DNA of 64,000 nt from the NCBI GenBank assembly GCA_004194705.1, contig SADC01001286.1:62001-126000 (forward strand), given 5' to 3'. Source of the DNA: Ditylenchus dipsaci (taxonomy: Eukaryota > Nematoda > Chromadorea > Rhabditida > Anguinidae). A program made the translations under genes and the position numbers. The notes beneath the pieces were generated by a model. The model had not been told where the DNA came from. It saw only the letters and a list, made by a program, of their open reading frames with translations, and searched no databases. Shown here piece after piece: positions 1-15,700 of this stretch (position 1 is the first letter of the stretch; each line of letters starts with the position of its first letter).

Positions 1-421
1 CCCAATAGTATTTGAACCTGTGACCCAGAAAGTTTTGAAATTCTTTTTTTGAAATTCAAAATTCCTTGCTCTCCTGTGGTTTTTCAATATTTTACTAGCC
101 TTCTCATCTCAACTTTTTGGCCTATGGGCACGAAATCTCAACGAATTTGATTGAAAGTCGCATACTGGCTATGAGACCTAACTCTAATCTACGAGTGAAA
201 AACAAGTTCGCGAGGTTCCTTGTGAGATCAAAGCGCACTGGTCTAAATCATTTGAAAATTCCTGACTTTCAATTTAAAACTGTTGACACTCAAAAATCGG
301 CATTTAAATCTAAAAATCAGGAAATCTTTGATGAATCAAGACAGCTGGCGTTACTCATTTTAACCAGAAAACACAAGAAAAACCATGATTGCTATTTTTT
401 AAATTATAGTGGTCATTTTAG

Positions 422-786
422 TTATGACTTCCACCAACTGGTTTGCACCCTACTACCCCGTGAAGAATTCCCGTTGAAAAGGGGCAAAATCAGCTGGCCA
501 ATTCTGCTGACCGACTTTGGAGTCAACTGCCATCCAGCCTATGAAGCATTTACTGCTGAGTTTGGCCCCAAAGCTGCCCGCCTGGCCTTTGAAGAGCATC
601 AAAGGGCTTGTAGAGAATGGTGGTTTGAACATGACCTGAATGCCAGACTACCTTCTTTGAGGGATGTGCTACGCAGAATGTTGGACAGATCACTGCTCTG
701 TAATGCCAAGTGGGAACAAGTGCAGGCGGAGCTGGAGGCACATCCTGAATTTGACAACTACTTCCAGCCACTTGGCAGAAGTTTAG
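422..786 (+). CDS. ARHGAP35/ARHGAP5: p190RhoGAP exon: FF1 and FF2 domains
   Basis: First recognisable exon. I start it at the acceptor ending tcattttag at 421, because protein similarity begins at SYDFHQLVC. The frame is open back to position 117, so the exact acceptor is not proven. FF1 runs through the SWPILLTDFGV region to HPAYEAF. FF2 spans LRDVLRRMLDRSLL to HPEFDNYF, with the spaced hydrophobic and Phe residues of FF modules. FF domains of p190 bind transcription factor TFII-I and other phospho-regulated partners (family knowledge). The donor is gtaagg at 787, phase 1. Confidence 0.85.
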
Positions 787-3700
787 GTAAGGCCTTTTAA
801 TTTACCCTACAGTTAAATACTAAAAAACAAAAGTTTCGGCAAATTAAGTTTGACGGAATCAGGGTTTTATTCTATAATGAGTACCGATTTTTAGCTTTGG
901 TCTTTTTATTGTTGTGTTAAGCTTGTTTTGAGGCGCGAATGGGCCTGCTGGTCTGCCGAACTCTTCCATCTGTACTAGCACAAAAAAGTTTTATGCGCTT
1001 CAAAACCTCTTCAGCTCACAAGTCACCGTATATCTTCTAATAAGGCCCATCTCTTGAGAGGAGTTGAAAAAAAGGTCCCACCTCAAATAAGGCCTAACAA
1101 GGCCAAAAGGGCATATTCTAATAAATCCCCACCTTCTAATAAGGCCCCACCTCCAAAGGAAGGTTGAAAAATAAGGGCCCATGGGTCCTTATTATAAGAT
1201 ATACGGTATGTTGTATAATTGCGATTTCTACTGTATTCCCTCAGTCACCCAAATTAGATTTTAAGTTGATTTTGGGTGAACTAGGAAAGACTTAAATAAT
1301 TAAGAGTTGAGAAAAATTAAGTTTTCGATCATATGTGCATTTAGAAATTTTTTCGCATAGTCCTGCTAAACAATAGGGAAGAAACTTAGTAAATTAGGCA
1401 TCCAGGTAACAGAAGTACCTCCTATCCATTCAGAGATTCCACGATCTACTTTTTTACCATCTAGCGCTAAGATTGGGTTACCTTGGAGCACCAAGTCAGA
1501 AAATCAATTTCTCGTCGGTTGGAAATATATTAGTGGTTTATTTTTGCTCCGAAATTTCCTCTCCCGATCTTTTTGCTTAAAGGACTATGCTCGTCCGTTT
1601 TGGATTGTCCCCGCCAATTCAAAAATTTTCGCATACCGTATATCTTCTATTAAAAGCCCATGGGCTTTTATTTTTCAACCCTCCTCGGGACATGGGCGTT
1701 TATTAGAAGGTGGGCGTTCATTAGAAGGTGGGCTTTTATTTTTCAACAAGTCGACGAAATTTTTGCTTCAAAAATTCCGAGCTCAGAAGATGGCTCGAGA
1801 TGGCTGCAATGACTACGAAGAAGCAAATCTCGAGGAAGAAATAAACGAAGAAACCAGCTTTCGAAGTTTTAATGAGGATGATATTTTATTGTTTAATGAC
1901 TGAAATTTTATTGAGTTCTACCTAGAGTTGTGGAATTCTCCGGAGAAATAGAAACCGGAGAATTCTCCAGAGAATTCTCCGGAGAATTCTCCATTCCACA
2001 ACCCTAGTTCTACCGAATAAAGATTTTTGGTGGGACATGGGCGTTTATAAGAAGGTGGGCGTTTATTAGAAGGTGGGCTTTTATTTTTCAACACCCCTCG
2101 GGACATGGGCGTTTATTAGAAGGTGGGCGTTCATTAGAAGGTGGGCTTTTATTAGAAGATATACGGTAATTATTGAACTTGTGTACGGATTTTTCAACTT
2201 GGTTTCTAACAAAACAAGGCCTACAATTTAATTTTAAAAGCGATGAAAAATAATAGCTGGGAGCCGAGATAGGAACACAAAAGAATTGTTTGAAAAATGG
2301 TCCAGTGTCCCACGGAAGTATGAGGGTAGCCAAATAAAGTACGTTTCGCAGCCCTGGTCTGACTCAAAAATGTTTTGCAAAAAATGTTTATTTGTTCAAG
2401 CTAAATCACAAAAATCGATGAATTCATCCTTTGCTAAACCATTGAGTTGCTAAGACTTTTCCCAACGCCTGTAAAACAAATAAATAAAGAGGGTTGGTGA
2501 ATGGTGAGTGCCCCTGCTCCTTGACATACTTGCACAATGTTTTGGTTATTGCAGACCGTCTGTCGTCGTCGGGCATTGGGTCTTGCTCCTCTTCCTCCAG
2601 CCACTCCCACCAGTATTGGGATGATCGGATTCCGGGAGAGGTGCTCGCCAAACCAGAAGCTCAACACCTGTTCCACGAACTCCAAAAGGAACTAATAGAC
2701 GAGATTTCACTGGAGAGGCAAGCTGACAAGTTCCGCAACTTGCTGGCCCAGAAGGAGGCAGTCACGCCTGGCAAGTCATTCAAGGATGCCAAGGTGATGG
2801 TGGAGGAAATAGCTGCATATGAGAAGGCACTACCACCAGACTCTGCATACAGGATATATGCCACTTTCCAGGTAATCCTTATTGAAAATCAAGTATATGT
2901 GATTGCCTTTTAAAATTCATATACAGTGCGTTTCATAATGATACGACACCCCCATTTTTTGCCAAACACATTAGTTTTTTGTTCAAATTGTTTATATTTT
3001 TCAACTAGCATGTGGAAAAATGCAGAAAATTGCATTCCACTCCAAAAAACGGTGTTTTTCTCGAACAGAAAAATATATTTTGCCGAAATGGCGAAACATC
3101 AGCGTTTCATAATGATACGACATTTTCGTGAAAACACGTTTGTTGGTCTTATAGCATAACCATTTGCATCAAAACCAGATTTACAATGTAAGTCCTTAAT
3201 CTCAGCTACAATTTGGTAGGTCAAATTATTCTTTTTGATTATTACTAAAAAGTTATGACCATCAACAAAAAAAGAGTTGATTTCTAGTCAAAATCAAAGT
3301 AAATCTAAAGAAAATGGTTGTTTGGTAACATAAATACTGACTTTTCTTAAAAGTTTCAATATCAAAATGTACCAGTTGATGCACTTGTTGAAAGCTAAAT
3401 AATTTCTCCACAAAATTACATGTCAGCCATTTTCAAAGGATTGCACAGAGCTGAGAAACGGACGGTTGAAGTTAGAAAAAGTAAAAAACCTCTATATTTG
3501 CCTTATTTTGGGACATTTCCACTTCTTTCAACTTCAACCGTCCGTTTCTCAGCTCTGTGCAATCCTTTGAAAATGGCTGAATTTTGGAGTGGATTGCAAT
3601 TTTCTGCGGTTTTCCACATGCTAGTTGAAAAATATAAACAAATTGAACAAAAAACTAATGTTTTTGGCAAAAAAATGGGGGTGTCGTATCATTATGAAAC

Positions 3701-6700
3701 GTACTGTACAAAAAAAGCTTAGGTGGAAAAGTTTGTAAAATGTCCCAAATTATTGCCCATTAAATTAACACGGAAACCCTTGATGCGCTCAATTTAGTCA
3801 AATCTTTATAGGGATCGGTCAAGGGATCGGTCGAAAAACTTTCCTTGTACAGGGTGCCTTTATATATCGGTTCGACTGTATGCACAAAAGGATAAATTGG
3901 CAAAAGACTCGATCGGCTCGGACCGTTTATTTTCCAACCACTCAAAAATTAGGGAATTTTTGGGTTCTTTTGGCTCAACCAAAACCTACGAAAGGGAATT
4001 GGCATAGAACAAGTGATAAAGAGCGGTGTAAAATATTGATTCTCGGCTGAGATATGGGTCCTTACAGTCGAAGAAACCGTTTACTGGAGGAAAGCCTGAA
4101 ATGCGGCATACAAGAACCAAAAATAAACCTCGACGAAGGCAATGGCACCGAGCGGGTAAAAAAAATAAAGCAGTTCTTAGAAACTTTTTTGAATGTTCTC
4201 GTGCGATTTTTTTTGGGTTTGTAGAGCCAGTCTAAACCAAGCATCGATTGAAAATTTTTCTGCGGGCTTGATTTGAGATGAAATTTGCAAACTGGGCACA
4301 CAAAAATCGGACCTGTGCCAACCAGGCTTATGTAATTGAACATTAACTTTTATAGCGCAATATGAACGGGCTTGGATTGTGTTATTCACTAGTTTTTTTC
4401 ATTTACAGGAAGAACTAAAGCAACAGGCCAGACGAAATTTCAATGAACTCTTGCTTGAAAACCTGGAAGTTTTTGTTGACATAGTGGTTGACTGGCGCCT
4501 TCAATATTCAGACCTGCCCATGCTTGGACTGAACGAGAAGGAGAACAATTTGGTGCATGAGCTCCTGTGCCAGGACAAAAGGTTAGACATTGCCCACAAA
4601 TTTAGGGTCAAATCAATAACCACCCACTTTTAATAATATCTTAGCCACCTCAAATTTTTGTGTCAAATCTCAACGGATTTGTATTCAGCAAGACATATTA
4701 CTAAAAAAGTGGCTTTCTGGAAATAAATACCACGAAAAAATTTCCTGCCTATGAGCCTTGCTTTTTCAAAAATTTAAATTTGCGCCAAAAATCCTCGATT
4801 AACTGATTTACTTACAGGTACCGAGACATGAACGGCCTGAGTGACGATCGACAAACAGCCATTGGACAATTTGCTAGTTTTGTGTGCCTGCCCTTGGAGC
4901 GTCACTGTCCAGCTGGGAATCTTTGCGCCGATCTGGTCTTGCCAATTGCTATTGATAATCATGGGTATACACCTCAGAAGGCCATTTTATTGTTTGGCTT
5001 CAATGGATATTTTTCAGCCATGACCAAAACAAATTCCTGTCTATCGATGTGGCTGTGCATGGTCAAGCAGACTTGTTGGATGAGTTCATTGCGGCTATCA
5101 AAGTAAGTTTTTTTCGCAAGACCACAACCTCGGTTTAGACCACTTGTTAGGTCTACAGAACTACGCTCTCTTTTCAGTTTTTATTGTTTTTTTTACCAAA
5201 AGTTAGTGACTCCAATCCAAATCGATCGCGAGAATTCCGAAACTTCTGCCGCTAAAAAGTCTAACTTCAATGAAATCATACCACAGGATCGCCATGCGTG
5301 AACAAAAGACGCCTTCCATTACTAGATTGAGGGGAGACATCCCACTAGAAAACTCTGAAAAATTAGACGTTTGGCTGTTTTTGTCTATCTGTAGGCCAAT
5401 TTTTCGGCCCATTTTTTTTTGAACTCTGGTAATGTTAGCAAAATTTCACTTGTTGCACGTCCCGATCTGGATTGCGAAAAAAACAAACGGTGAAGTGGGA
5501 ATGCTTGCAATTATTCAGTCGGCAAGGTACCCAAATAGCACTCGGATTTGATCGTCAGACCTATAGAAGTATTGATCACCTCGATTTACTTTCTATAATT
5601 TTTTTGCTTCGAACCCAGATTTTCTCTCCCAAATGGCTGAAAAGAAAAAAAAACTAATCGATAAACATCAAATTGGGTAAGTTCACGGCGTTGAAATTTT
5701 TGCCGCCGGTTCAATTCCTCTCCATTGCTTTACACCTTCATTTATTTTGGCAAAAATCAAAAGAAAAATGTAAAGATTGAATTGACCATAGCGATCAATA
5801 TTTCTACAGTTCTTATGATCAAAGTCGAGTGGAAGTTCCACTGGAAGTTCTGGAGGGTACTAATTCGGTTTACACCCCACCCCCATTTTTGGCAGAAGTT
5901 CAAGAGAAGGCACAAGCTAGAATATGGCACACATCGTTCTGTTTTTAAAAGTTATGTCTCAGATTTTGTTTGGCGTCGAAAGTTCAGTGGAAATGATAGT
6001 ATGTTTTATTTATGGTCTCAGATTGTTGAACTGTATGTATGTGAATAAATAAAATATGTTTGTCGCAACATAGAAACCGATAAACCCAAAAACTGGGGGT
6101 GGGGTGTAAACCGAATTAGTACCCTGGAGGTTCCCTTATAATCATCAACACCAAAATTGGTTGAAATATAGGTATTTAGGAGTGAAACCTTAGTAGGTGG
6201 CTAAAACTTTAAATCACGGTCTTGTATTTTTAATTCCCTTCCAGTCACCACGACATCCAATTTTAGAAACTAATAGCTCCAGAGAAAGTGTTCCGCTACA
6301 ACGGCTGCTCTGTGCGTCTAAATGCTTTCCCAGCCTCTTCTGCCAAAGGTCCACCTCAACTATCTACAGATAATCTATTGCTTCAATCCAGTCGAGTTCC
6401 CACCACCATCTACCTGCTGGACTCTTCTAGTGGCCTGGCTGAAGATATTCATTACGAGCACTTGCACAAACGACATCACCGCTGGCTGCCTCCGATGTTT
6501 GTGCAGGTTTGTGAGCCTGCCAAACTGGACATGCTCCCTCCTCAAATGGTAACTGATTTAACTGAGGATATTGGTTAATGTTGTGGTTACAGGGTCTCAA
6601 ACTGGCAGAGAAGTTCCATGGTGTGTTTGTAGGTGCTGGACCTTCTTCAGCAATTCGGTCTAGTGCCAACCGTAGGTCGGGCAGCTCTACAGCCTCTTCT

Positions 6701-9700
6701 ATGGTCAACAATTTGAGGGATAGATTTAACGCTGCTAATCCTGCCACCGATCTTTCGCCTCACTTTCGGTGGGTTTGTTTTAAAAAGTCTTCTGTGTGTA
6801 CAGGCTGGGCCTAGAAAATCGGCCAGTTTTTAACCGTCATAATTTTTTCCGGGCAATCCTTTTTTTCACCAAATTTGCTTTTTTGTACCAAATTTTACCT
6901 TTTTTGTACCAATTTTTTTCGTTTTGCCTTTTTCTCTCAATTTTTTGATCTTTTTCACAAAGAGACGCGACTATCAAGTAGCCTTGCGATTCTAAAATAT
7001 CTTGCAAACAGTTATATTTTGTTAGAAACTAGAATTGTAGGGCTACATAATGATGTTATCACTTTGTGCAAAAAGTTAAAAAATTAGAGACAAAAAAGCA
7101 AAAGAAAATCCGGTGTGAAACCGAGCCATTTACAACGATCCCGTTAATACCCAAACTTATTTGGTTGAATAATGTCGCAGACACTATTTTTACTTGGTCT
7201 CCTTGTGGTTTCTACCCTGTATCTACATAAGTTACGGCCCTGCCTACAAGTCCACATGGTCAGGGGTCAAACTACGGGGAGACAAAGCAATATTATGGGC
7301 ATTTGACCCACCTCATTTTGTTGTAAATTTTGGCCGCTACAAAGACAACTAAAAATGCGAGTTTTGACTTGGTAAGTCTAGTAAATCCTAATCTGCAACT
7401 TGATTTTCTTTTCGCTTCGGCTAAACCTATATATTTCTTGTTCCATTTTCCTAATGTTAAAATTACCTATTTTTTAGTTGCGAACAGCTAACCAAAGTGC
7501 TTCGTGAAGTGTGTTCCGGTCAGCTGGACAGTGGTTACTGTGACTTGAGGGTGAGACTATCCTTGTTTTGTGGTGACTCCTTCCCTCCCGAATCCATTTT
7601 GATGCCTTTCCTGGACCATTCCACCAGGTCCGACGCCTCAGGTAGGTGGCTTACCTTTTAACCATGTTGAATACGTGAGATTTACAGGCCGGACCTTCAG
7701 TCTAGACATGCAACTAGAGGAGAACAAGGAGCACAACATTAGGGTGTCCGTAAATGCCAGCTCCTACCATAATTGGTTGCTGTCTCGCTGGCCTTTGAAC
7801 TCATTCCAAGGTCACATTCTGGTGTATAGTTGTGTGCGTAAAGCCTCCTGGAGACATGCCAAAACAGCTGCTCGCCTACTAATTAATTCATTGGACGAGG
7901 GTAGCGAAGAGAGACTAGTCATGGCCAGATCTATTATGTTAGTGGCTGTCAATGAACCCACTGCTTTCTTCACTTCCAATGTAGGCTTATTTGAATAACT
8001 TTTTTGCAATATAGTACTGAGAAATACGATTTCAAAAAATCAAGAAAGCGTATAAATTTGAGCTGGAGTGCAGAGTAGTTTGACGGTCTTTGTGAGATTT
8101 TTTAAATTTTCGTCGTCCTGTTTCTTGGTATAGTCGAAACTCGATATAACAAACCCCGGGGGACAAAAAAGTTAGTTATATCGAGGGTTCGTTATAAAGA
8201 TCAAAAGCCGCCCCATTTTTTGAAAAATTTCGATATAGTTTTTGGGCGCTACTGGAATATACACCCTCACCCCCAATAACTTTTTAGGAGTACCTAAAAC
8301 AATACTTTATTTTGAAAAAAGCTGAAATTAATACGGTTTGTCTCTGAGCCTAATGCCTAGGCTCCGAAGTCTAAGGGCTAAGCCTAATTGCTAAGCCTAT
8401 AAATTATTGGAGCGGAGTTTGGTGGTTATATTTCAGTAGGTCCGTTACAGGGGGGGGGGTGGATGGAATATTCGGGCAAAGCTTTTTTCTGCTTCTAAAA
8501 AGCTTCTTTTTGCCGCTAATCGTACAAACGAGTATTCCTCGGTGTTTTTCTGATCCAAATTTTTTTATTGTTTGCATAAGCATGTAGCCCGGAATTTCTA
8601 GTTTCTAATGAGTTATTTATTGACTTCATGTAATTATCATGAGTTTTTAGAAGCAGAAAAAAGCTTTGCACTGTATATTCCAGTAGCACCAACTTTCAAA
8701 TCGACATTTGTGCTTTAATTTTATTTTCCTGCTTTGTGTGAAGAGTTTCCGTCTTTCGTATCGAATTTTTCATATTTCTAATGGGAGATTCTCATTTAGC
8801 TAAATTACTTTTATCGAGCTGAAGTAGTCTAATTTGTATAAATCAGGATTTTCAAAAATTATTCGGAAGATGCTAATATTTTCTCACACATTTCTAAACC
8901 AAAATATTGCAGGAAGCCAATCAGCTGTTGACCAAAGGTTGTAAACTGGCTGAAGAGTTGGGGTGTGGTTTCAACACCGTGTCGCCAACCAGGAACAGTA
9001 GTGCTCAGGTGCACACCTATATACAATTCTTCCAGCAACTGTACAGCAATCCCCTGTTGCCCTCCGACTACTTCACCATCTCGCCCAGGCATCCGAGGTC
9101 GCCCTCTTACATCAGGTTAATTACCTTGGATTAAAGGGCATGCCCAAGGGACCCTGGCTCACAATCCTTGCCCTCCTGACTTGGGCTTGTTGAGCACCTA
9201 ATTCTTGCCCCCTTTGCCGCCCTTCAATTTTATTCATTCATTTATGTGAGAGATGGAATTATGGCGTGTGCAGGGCTTAACCATTTCCTGCTTCTTCCTC
9301 ATTTTCACTTCTCCCACCCACTACATCAAAAAAAAGAAGAGGGTTTTTTGGCTGAGGACTGCTTTTCTTAATATATTTTTGAAGCCTTGATGAAGGCTGT
9401 TTTATTTATGCCTTTATTACTTACTTACTCTCACTTTTTATGGCGATTTTTTTGTGAGAGAAATAAAAAAATATTGTATTTACGGTTGAAATTTGGTTGT
9501 GAGTACAGTTGTGAAAATTTCCAAAATCAATAAAATTCGGAAAAAATAAACGTGAGTACACACTTAAAAAGCCATGATTTTTGCGCGCAGTGGGATGTGC
9601 AAAATTTGAATTGGCGGAGGACAGTTCTCTTTGGTCTCTCACTATACTCTTTGGAGTCATTTCAAACGACTCCAAAGAGTACAGTTTGAGAAGAAAGAGA

Positions 9701-12700
9701 AGTATCCCCAGCCAATTCAAATTTCAGACATTCAGCTGCGCGCAAAAACCATGGTTCTTCAAAAAAAAAATGCCCAGTTAGCCTTGAGGATTTTTTTTGT
9801 AATTTAAAAAAAATAATAGTACCCTTTAATTCTATTTTCAAATTTTGATTTTCTAGGCTGTGAACAGACGTTGTTTGTACATACTAAAAAACGGCCAAGC
9901 CCCGATTTTTGCTTACAGTCAAAACTCCCATTAACGTAACCCTCAAAAGCTCGTTCCCGCCTAGGGTCCGACACTTTTTACCTCGATAAAAATTTTTTCG
10001 TGTGTTCAGACAGTCTGGCTGAAAATATCATCAGGATTCCGATTTTGCCAATCGTTTTAATAAAAGAAAAATATTTTGACCTTAAAAAAGCAAAAACTCC
10101 CATTAACGTCATGCCTTTTGAAAATATCGTTACGTTAATGGCAGTTTTTGCTTTTTTAAGGTCAAAAACTTTTTCTTTTGCTAAAACCATTGGCAAATCG
10201 GAATCCTGACGATATTTTCAGCCAGACTGTCTGAACACACAAAAATTTTTTTTATCGAGGTAAAAAAGTGTCGGACCCTAGGCGGGAACGAGCTTTGAGG
10301 GTTACGTTAATTGGAGTTTTGACTGTACCTACATATACCGTGTAACCTCTTATAATCCTCTAGAAGTGCTTTAGCTACCCCCCCCTCTCTTCTTGAAACA
10401 AATTTTTGGCTACGCCTGTGGAGGTATTAGATAAGCTAAAAATGTAAAGATTTCAATCACTCTAAAACTAGACCTAGCCACAGTGTTTCTTATCTATTAT
10501 ATTTTTAAATTCATCCTAAATCTTTTTCAGTAATAATACCTTCACCTCGTCGTCCTCCCAACAACACCGAGTGCAACGCCAACCCAGCTACGCCTACACC
10601 AAGGGCTCCACCCTGACCGGCTCAGCCAACACCTTACTCAGCAACTACGACAGTACCACCTGCAGCAGGGCTGAAGAGACACACTACGCTGTGGTCGACC
10701 TACCAACTGCAGCTACTAGACCATCCACTGCTTCCTACTGTTCTGGCTGTTGCCATCTGTCGGCTACTGGATCCATTGGAAGAAGGGTGAGCGAGGACAT
10801 GCCGCAGCACACCAATCCAGTCACTGACACTTGCTCTCTTTGTGAACAATCCACTTCTGGCAAAGGTGGCTGGCACTTTTGATCACAAAAATATTTGTGC
10901 ACATGGTTTCGGAAATAGGAATCATGTTTATCTAACAATCTGGATATTTCAATTTGTGGTCTTTTCCATAATTTTTTTTCGGCCAGATTTTTTCACAGGT
11001 TGGATTATCACACAGTCTATTTAATCCATAAATTTTTGCAGCGCAGTCGATTTTCGATTTAACACCACTCAAAAAGTTGCTTTCCGCTTATGGTCCGACA
11101 ATTTTTTACTCCAGTTATTCAATTCTTTTACTAATATTAATCCGTCAATCTAGTCCAGAAATTGTGAGGGTTACGTGGTTTCTCGTGGTTTCTTGCCGGT
11201 GGTTTGTCGAAAAATTGGAAGTATGGGTTCCCATTTTTTACTTCAAAAAAAATTAGCAGGGGGACCAAGGCATATTTTTGAAAAAAAAACAGCAGTGGAC
11301 CAAGGCGAAAATGGGAACCGATTCTCCACTAGTGCCAAACCTTTTCGATAAACCCGTGGTTCTCAATAAGACATTTTTATTTTTCGAAAAACGACCGGTA
11401 AAGTCAAAGTCCTTGCACTATTTAGATCTAGACCAACAAATCACGTTCGGCAAAAGACGTTAAAAGTTAAAGTGAAAAATTGTTGCACCCTAGGCGGGAA
11501 CGAACTTGAGGGGTGGAGGTTTATCCAGAGTCGACCGCATTCTTGTTGGGTGTTTCTACCGTTCACGGCCAGGCCGTACTCGGCGAGTGTAGCTGTCAGG
11601 CAGTTGAAATTCTTCAGTCCATTTCATGCAGGGCTACCATCTCAAAATTAAAAAAAGGACATTTGATCAAAAAACAGGAATTTGAAGGAAAAAGTGCATT
11701 TTATCTAGTGCTTATTGCCATTTTGAAGCGAAAAAAAAAAGATTTTGACTGAAACTTCGAAAATAAAAAAAGATTTGGGGTCCCAAAAAAAGGACAAATT
11801 TTTTTAAAAAGGACGTATGGCAGCCCTGATTTAATGATTTTGCCCTCTTCGATTGATCGATGATTGAAACGTTAATTGACCCCGGTCGAATGGTTATATG
11901 CCCGAATTGCACAAACAATCTCGAGCGGTTGTCTTTTTCCTCTGCCTTTTTGAAGCCTTACCCAGTCACTGGCGTACGCTCACTCCGGAAAAGATCAACA
12001 GAGCCATTAGAGCTTTAAGATGCCTCTTTTGAGTAGTACTTAGTCGCGAACGGAAAACCACTAAACATGTTCGTTTCGCTTCAGACATTTCGATAAAATG
12101 TTCTTAGCCTATCTGGTGCTAATATTTACAAAAAGAAGTGCTGAAAAAAGGCAAATTCGAAAAAAATATGGCAAAATGCATTCATAGGCGTTGGACACCA
12201 ATTGTTGTCAGTCCACATCTTAAACTTTTGAATTGCAGGAGCAGGTTCAGTAAAAGAGCGTTTAAAAGAGAGTAACACGGCCAGAAGTGTGGATGGCACT
12301 GGTAGAGGATCAGGCGGTCGACCCCAGTCTGCTGTATTCTCACATGCCTCCTTGAGTTTTGGAGGGGAAAGGCACGAGGGGACCTGATGACAGGTAGTGA
12401 ACACAGTGCTGCTACACCTCCATCTTCTGTGAAAGCCCAGAGGAGGTTGGACAAGGTGGGTGTTAACAACCATATATACATGCAAGATATAGCCCTGGAT
12501 CTTAAAAATTAATTACAGCTCTAAAAATCAAATCCCAACATACTCGAAAAAACATCCCGCCTATAAAAAATGGACCAACACAAACTCGCAAAACTTTTTT
12601 GGCTGGTTTTTTACCCCCTCATCACACTGCTTGGTCGATGTCGAGGTCGACTTTTTTGAACTTGTTTTGTGGCCAGAAATGATTTTTTCTAGTACAGTCA

Positions 12701-15700
12701 AACCTCTCTACTATGGCACCCCAAAAGTTCGTTCCCGCCTTGGGTCCGACACTTTTTTTACCTCGATTTTTGAAGGCTTTTGCCATTTCTGTTTTGACAG
12801 TGTGGTCCCAAATATCGTAAGGATTCCGATTTTGCCGATCGTTTTTCAGAATTATACAGAAAATTCTTCTAAAAAAGCAAAAACTCAGTTTAAAAACAGA
12901 AATTTTTGAATTTTCCTGTTTTTAAACTGAGTTTTTGCTTTTTTAGAAGAATTTTCTGTATAATTCTGAAAAACGATCGGCAAAATCGGAATCCTTACGA
13001 TATTTGGGACCACATTGTCAAAACAGAAATGGCAAAAGCCTTCAAAATCGAGGTAAAAAAAGTGTCGGACCCAAGGCGGGAACGAACTTTTGGGGGTGCC
13101 ATAGTAGAGAGGTTTGACTGTATCATTTTTATGTTTTTTACATCAAATATTACAGTAGCGCCAGTTTTTTGATGTAAAGAAAGCTTAGTTCCTGAGCTAA
13201 TGTTTGGTATAAAAAACATACAATTAATATTAGAAAAAAATTTATCTCTGGCCACAAAAGAAGTTCAAAAAAGTCGACATCGAGCAAGACCAAAGAGTGT
13301 GACCATAGCCTTGATTGTTTTTTAATTCGTCAATTTTTTGACTAAAGCAGCTACTTTTTATCAGAAAAAAGTCTTCCTAAACCCAAATCCGTCGAGATCT
13401 TGTCCAAAAAAAAGTTTAAGATGCTGAGATATGAATATTTTGAGCTAACCATCTATAAAAAAACTACTAATCACCATTTTTAACTGTACCTTGTCAATAA
13501 GAATTTTTTGACCAGATCTCAACAGTATAGATTTAGAAGACATTTCCGGTAAAAGAATAGCTTTTAAAAATATTTTAGTCAAAAACCTTATGAGTTTTTT
13601 TATTAAAAACCACCGATTCCGTCCCTATCAAAATTTATAATAAAGACCTTTTAGCTTTCTGAATTGAACCTCAAGCCAATATTCCATTTATTACAGATAA
13701 TCTCCAGCTTCATCCAACTCAAATCTACTGACGAAGATCAGCAGAGGCCTATACCCACCAAATCCATAACCAATAACCTGCAGCGGCACAACTCCATCGA
13801 CAAGATGACACCCCCAGGAAGTGCTGGTAAGTATCCTATTTTGTCATATTTTGTCCATCCATTGTGTTGTGGTGTGTGTGGTTATTGTGAAGTATATTTC
13901 AGCAGCCTTTCCCCAATCCATAAGACGGTCTACACCACCCCCTCCACCACCAAACCCCAGTTTCTATGCAAATCGTCCACTGCCAACCAGTCGATCTCTT
14001 CAGTGAACTGGACAACTACATAGGTCAGGGGGTGGGACTGTCGAGAGGCAATCGCTTCCCACCACCAACAGTCCTGTGGTCAACCATCTGAGACACCACC
14101 CTAGCTCCGCACTGCTCAGCAGGTCCATGGACTCGTTGGTGGTCCCAACAGTGATATCCATAGAGGACGACCAGCACCTGAGGGATGACCAGGAGGGCGA
14201 CCAGGAGGACCTACCCAACCACCAGGTCTATAGACCCTTCCGTCGCCAAATATCGTTGAGGGACAGGCAAAGGTCCAAAAAGTCGTTTTTCTCGAATGCA
14301 AGGAGTGGTAGTCCGAACCCAAATTTCGCTAGGAGGATGGCATCCAGCTGGAGAAGGAGGAAGTCTATTAAAGGGGGTGGTCCAGAAGAGGATACAGCTA
14401 CCCTCAAAACAGGTATTTAGATATTGTTTTGGTGGTTGTAGTGGTGTAGTGGTTATAATATCTAATACTAAACTTTTTTTGTATCGAATTGGATCGGAGC
14501 ACAATTCACTGAAATCCAGCGCTTGATTTTTAAAATTGTATTTTCTACGCTTATTTTAACAGAATTATGTTTAAAGTTCTGTGCCAAAATGTAGCCCAGA
14601 ATCAGAACAAGCTATCGAAATGTTTTCTATAATTTCAAAATTTGAAAGATTTATGGATTTCAATGGAAAAAACTTGGAAAAAATTAAATAAATGAAATAA
14701 GGTGGAAAATTCAATTTTGATAATTAATTGCTAGATTTCAGTTTTCGGTGTTGAAAATTTTTAACAGTCATTTGTCTTATTAGCAAAATTTCAGCCATTT
14801 TCAAAAAACGACTAGTATGACGTATGACGAACTCCCCTCCCAAAAGTCGGAAAATGTAACCAAAGTTCTTTTTCTCGATTTCACGATTTAAAAAAAAATT
14901 TGAAGCTGAGGCGGAAAATTTAGTATCTTTGGACACTTGAGATTCAGGGATTTTATTTGTGAGGTCGTGTAACAAGAATTCAAGAAAAATTAAAGAATAT
15001 TGTATTTTCTCTATCAACTCCCCTCCCAAAATCCGTATTTTGTACCTAGTACTTTTATTCGAGTATACTTGAATTTTTTGACACGACCTCACAAATAAAA
15101 GCCCTGAATCTTAAGTATCCAAAGACACGAAAATTTTCCGCCTCAGCTTCAAAAATCTTTAAAAAATCGTGAAATCGAGAAAAAGAACTGTGGGTACATT
15201 TTCCGACTTTTGGGGAGGAGAGTTATTAGAGGAAATACGGTAATTGGAATTTTTTAGGTATTTTGGAAAATACCGAAAAACGACAATCAGGAAAAATCAC
15301 GATAACCGAAGAAAAAAACTTTCATACCCTGATGGGGTTCGAACTTGAAAAGGGGGTCGAATTGACTATATTATAATAGTGTAGCTTAAAACACGACATT
15401 GACCACCTAAATTTTCAGGTTCCACCACATCGAGTCCTTTTTCTTGGCTTCCTCACCGTTCCCCAAACGGCAGTGGCGTGCTAAATCAGAAGGAGCTCAC
15501 TGGGATGCCAATAGCAAAAGTTCTTCAGCATCCTCGCCCTCAGAAGAAATGACTCTGCAGAGTCTGTGCTCCAGGAACTCTAGCCGATTGCCCCTTTTCT
15601 TCACAAAGTGTTTGGATTTTATTGAAGCGGTAGGTGACAACACTAATCTAATTATCACATTTTGCAAAATGACTTTTTTTCTGCAAATATTGTTGCTGCA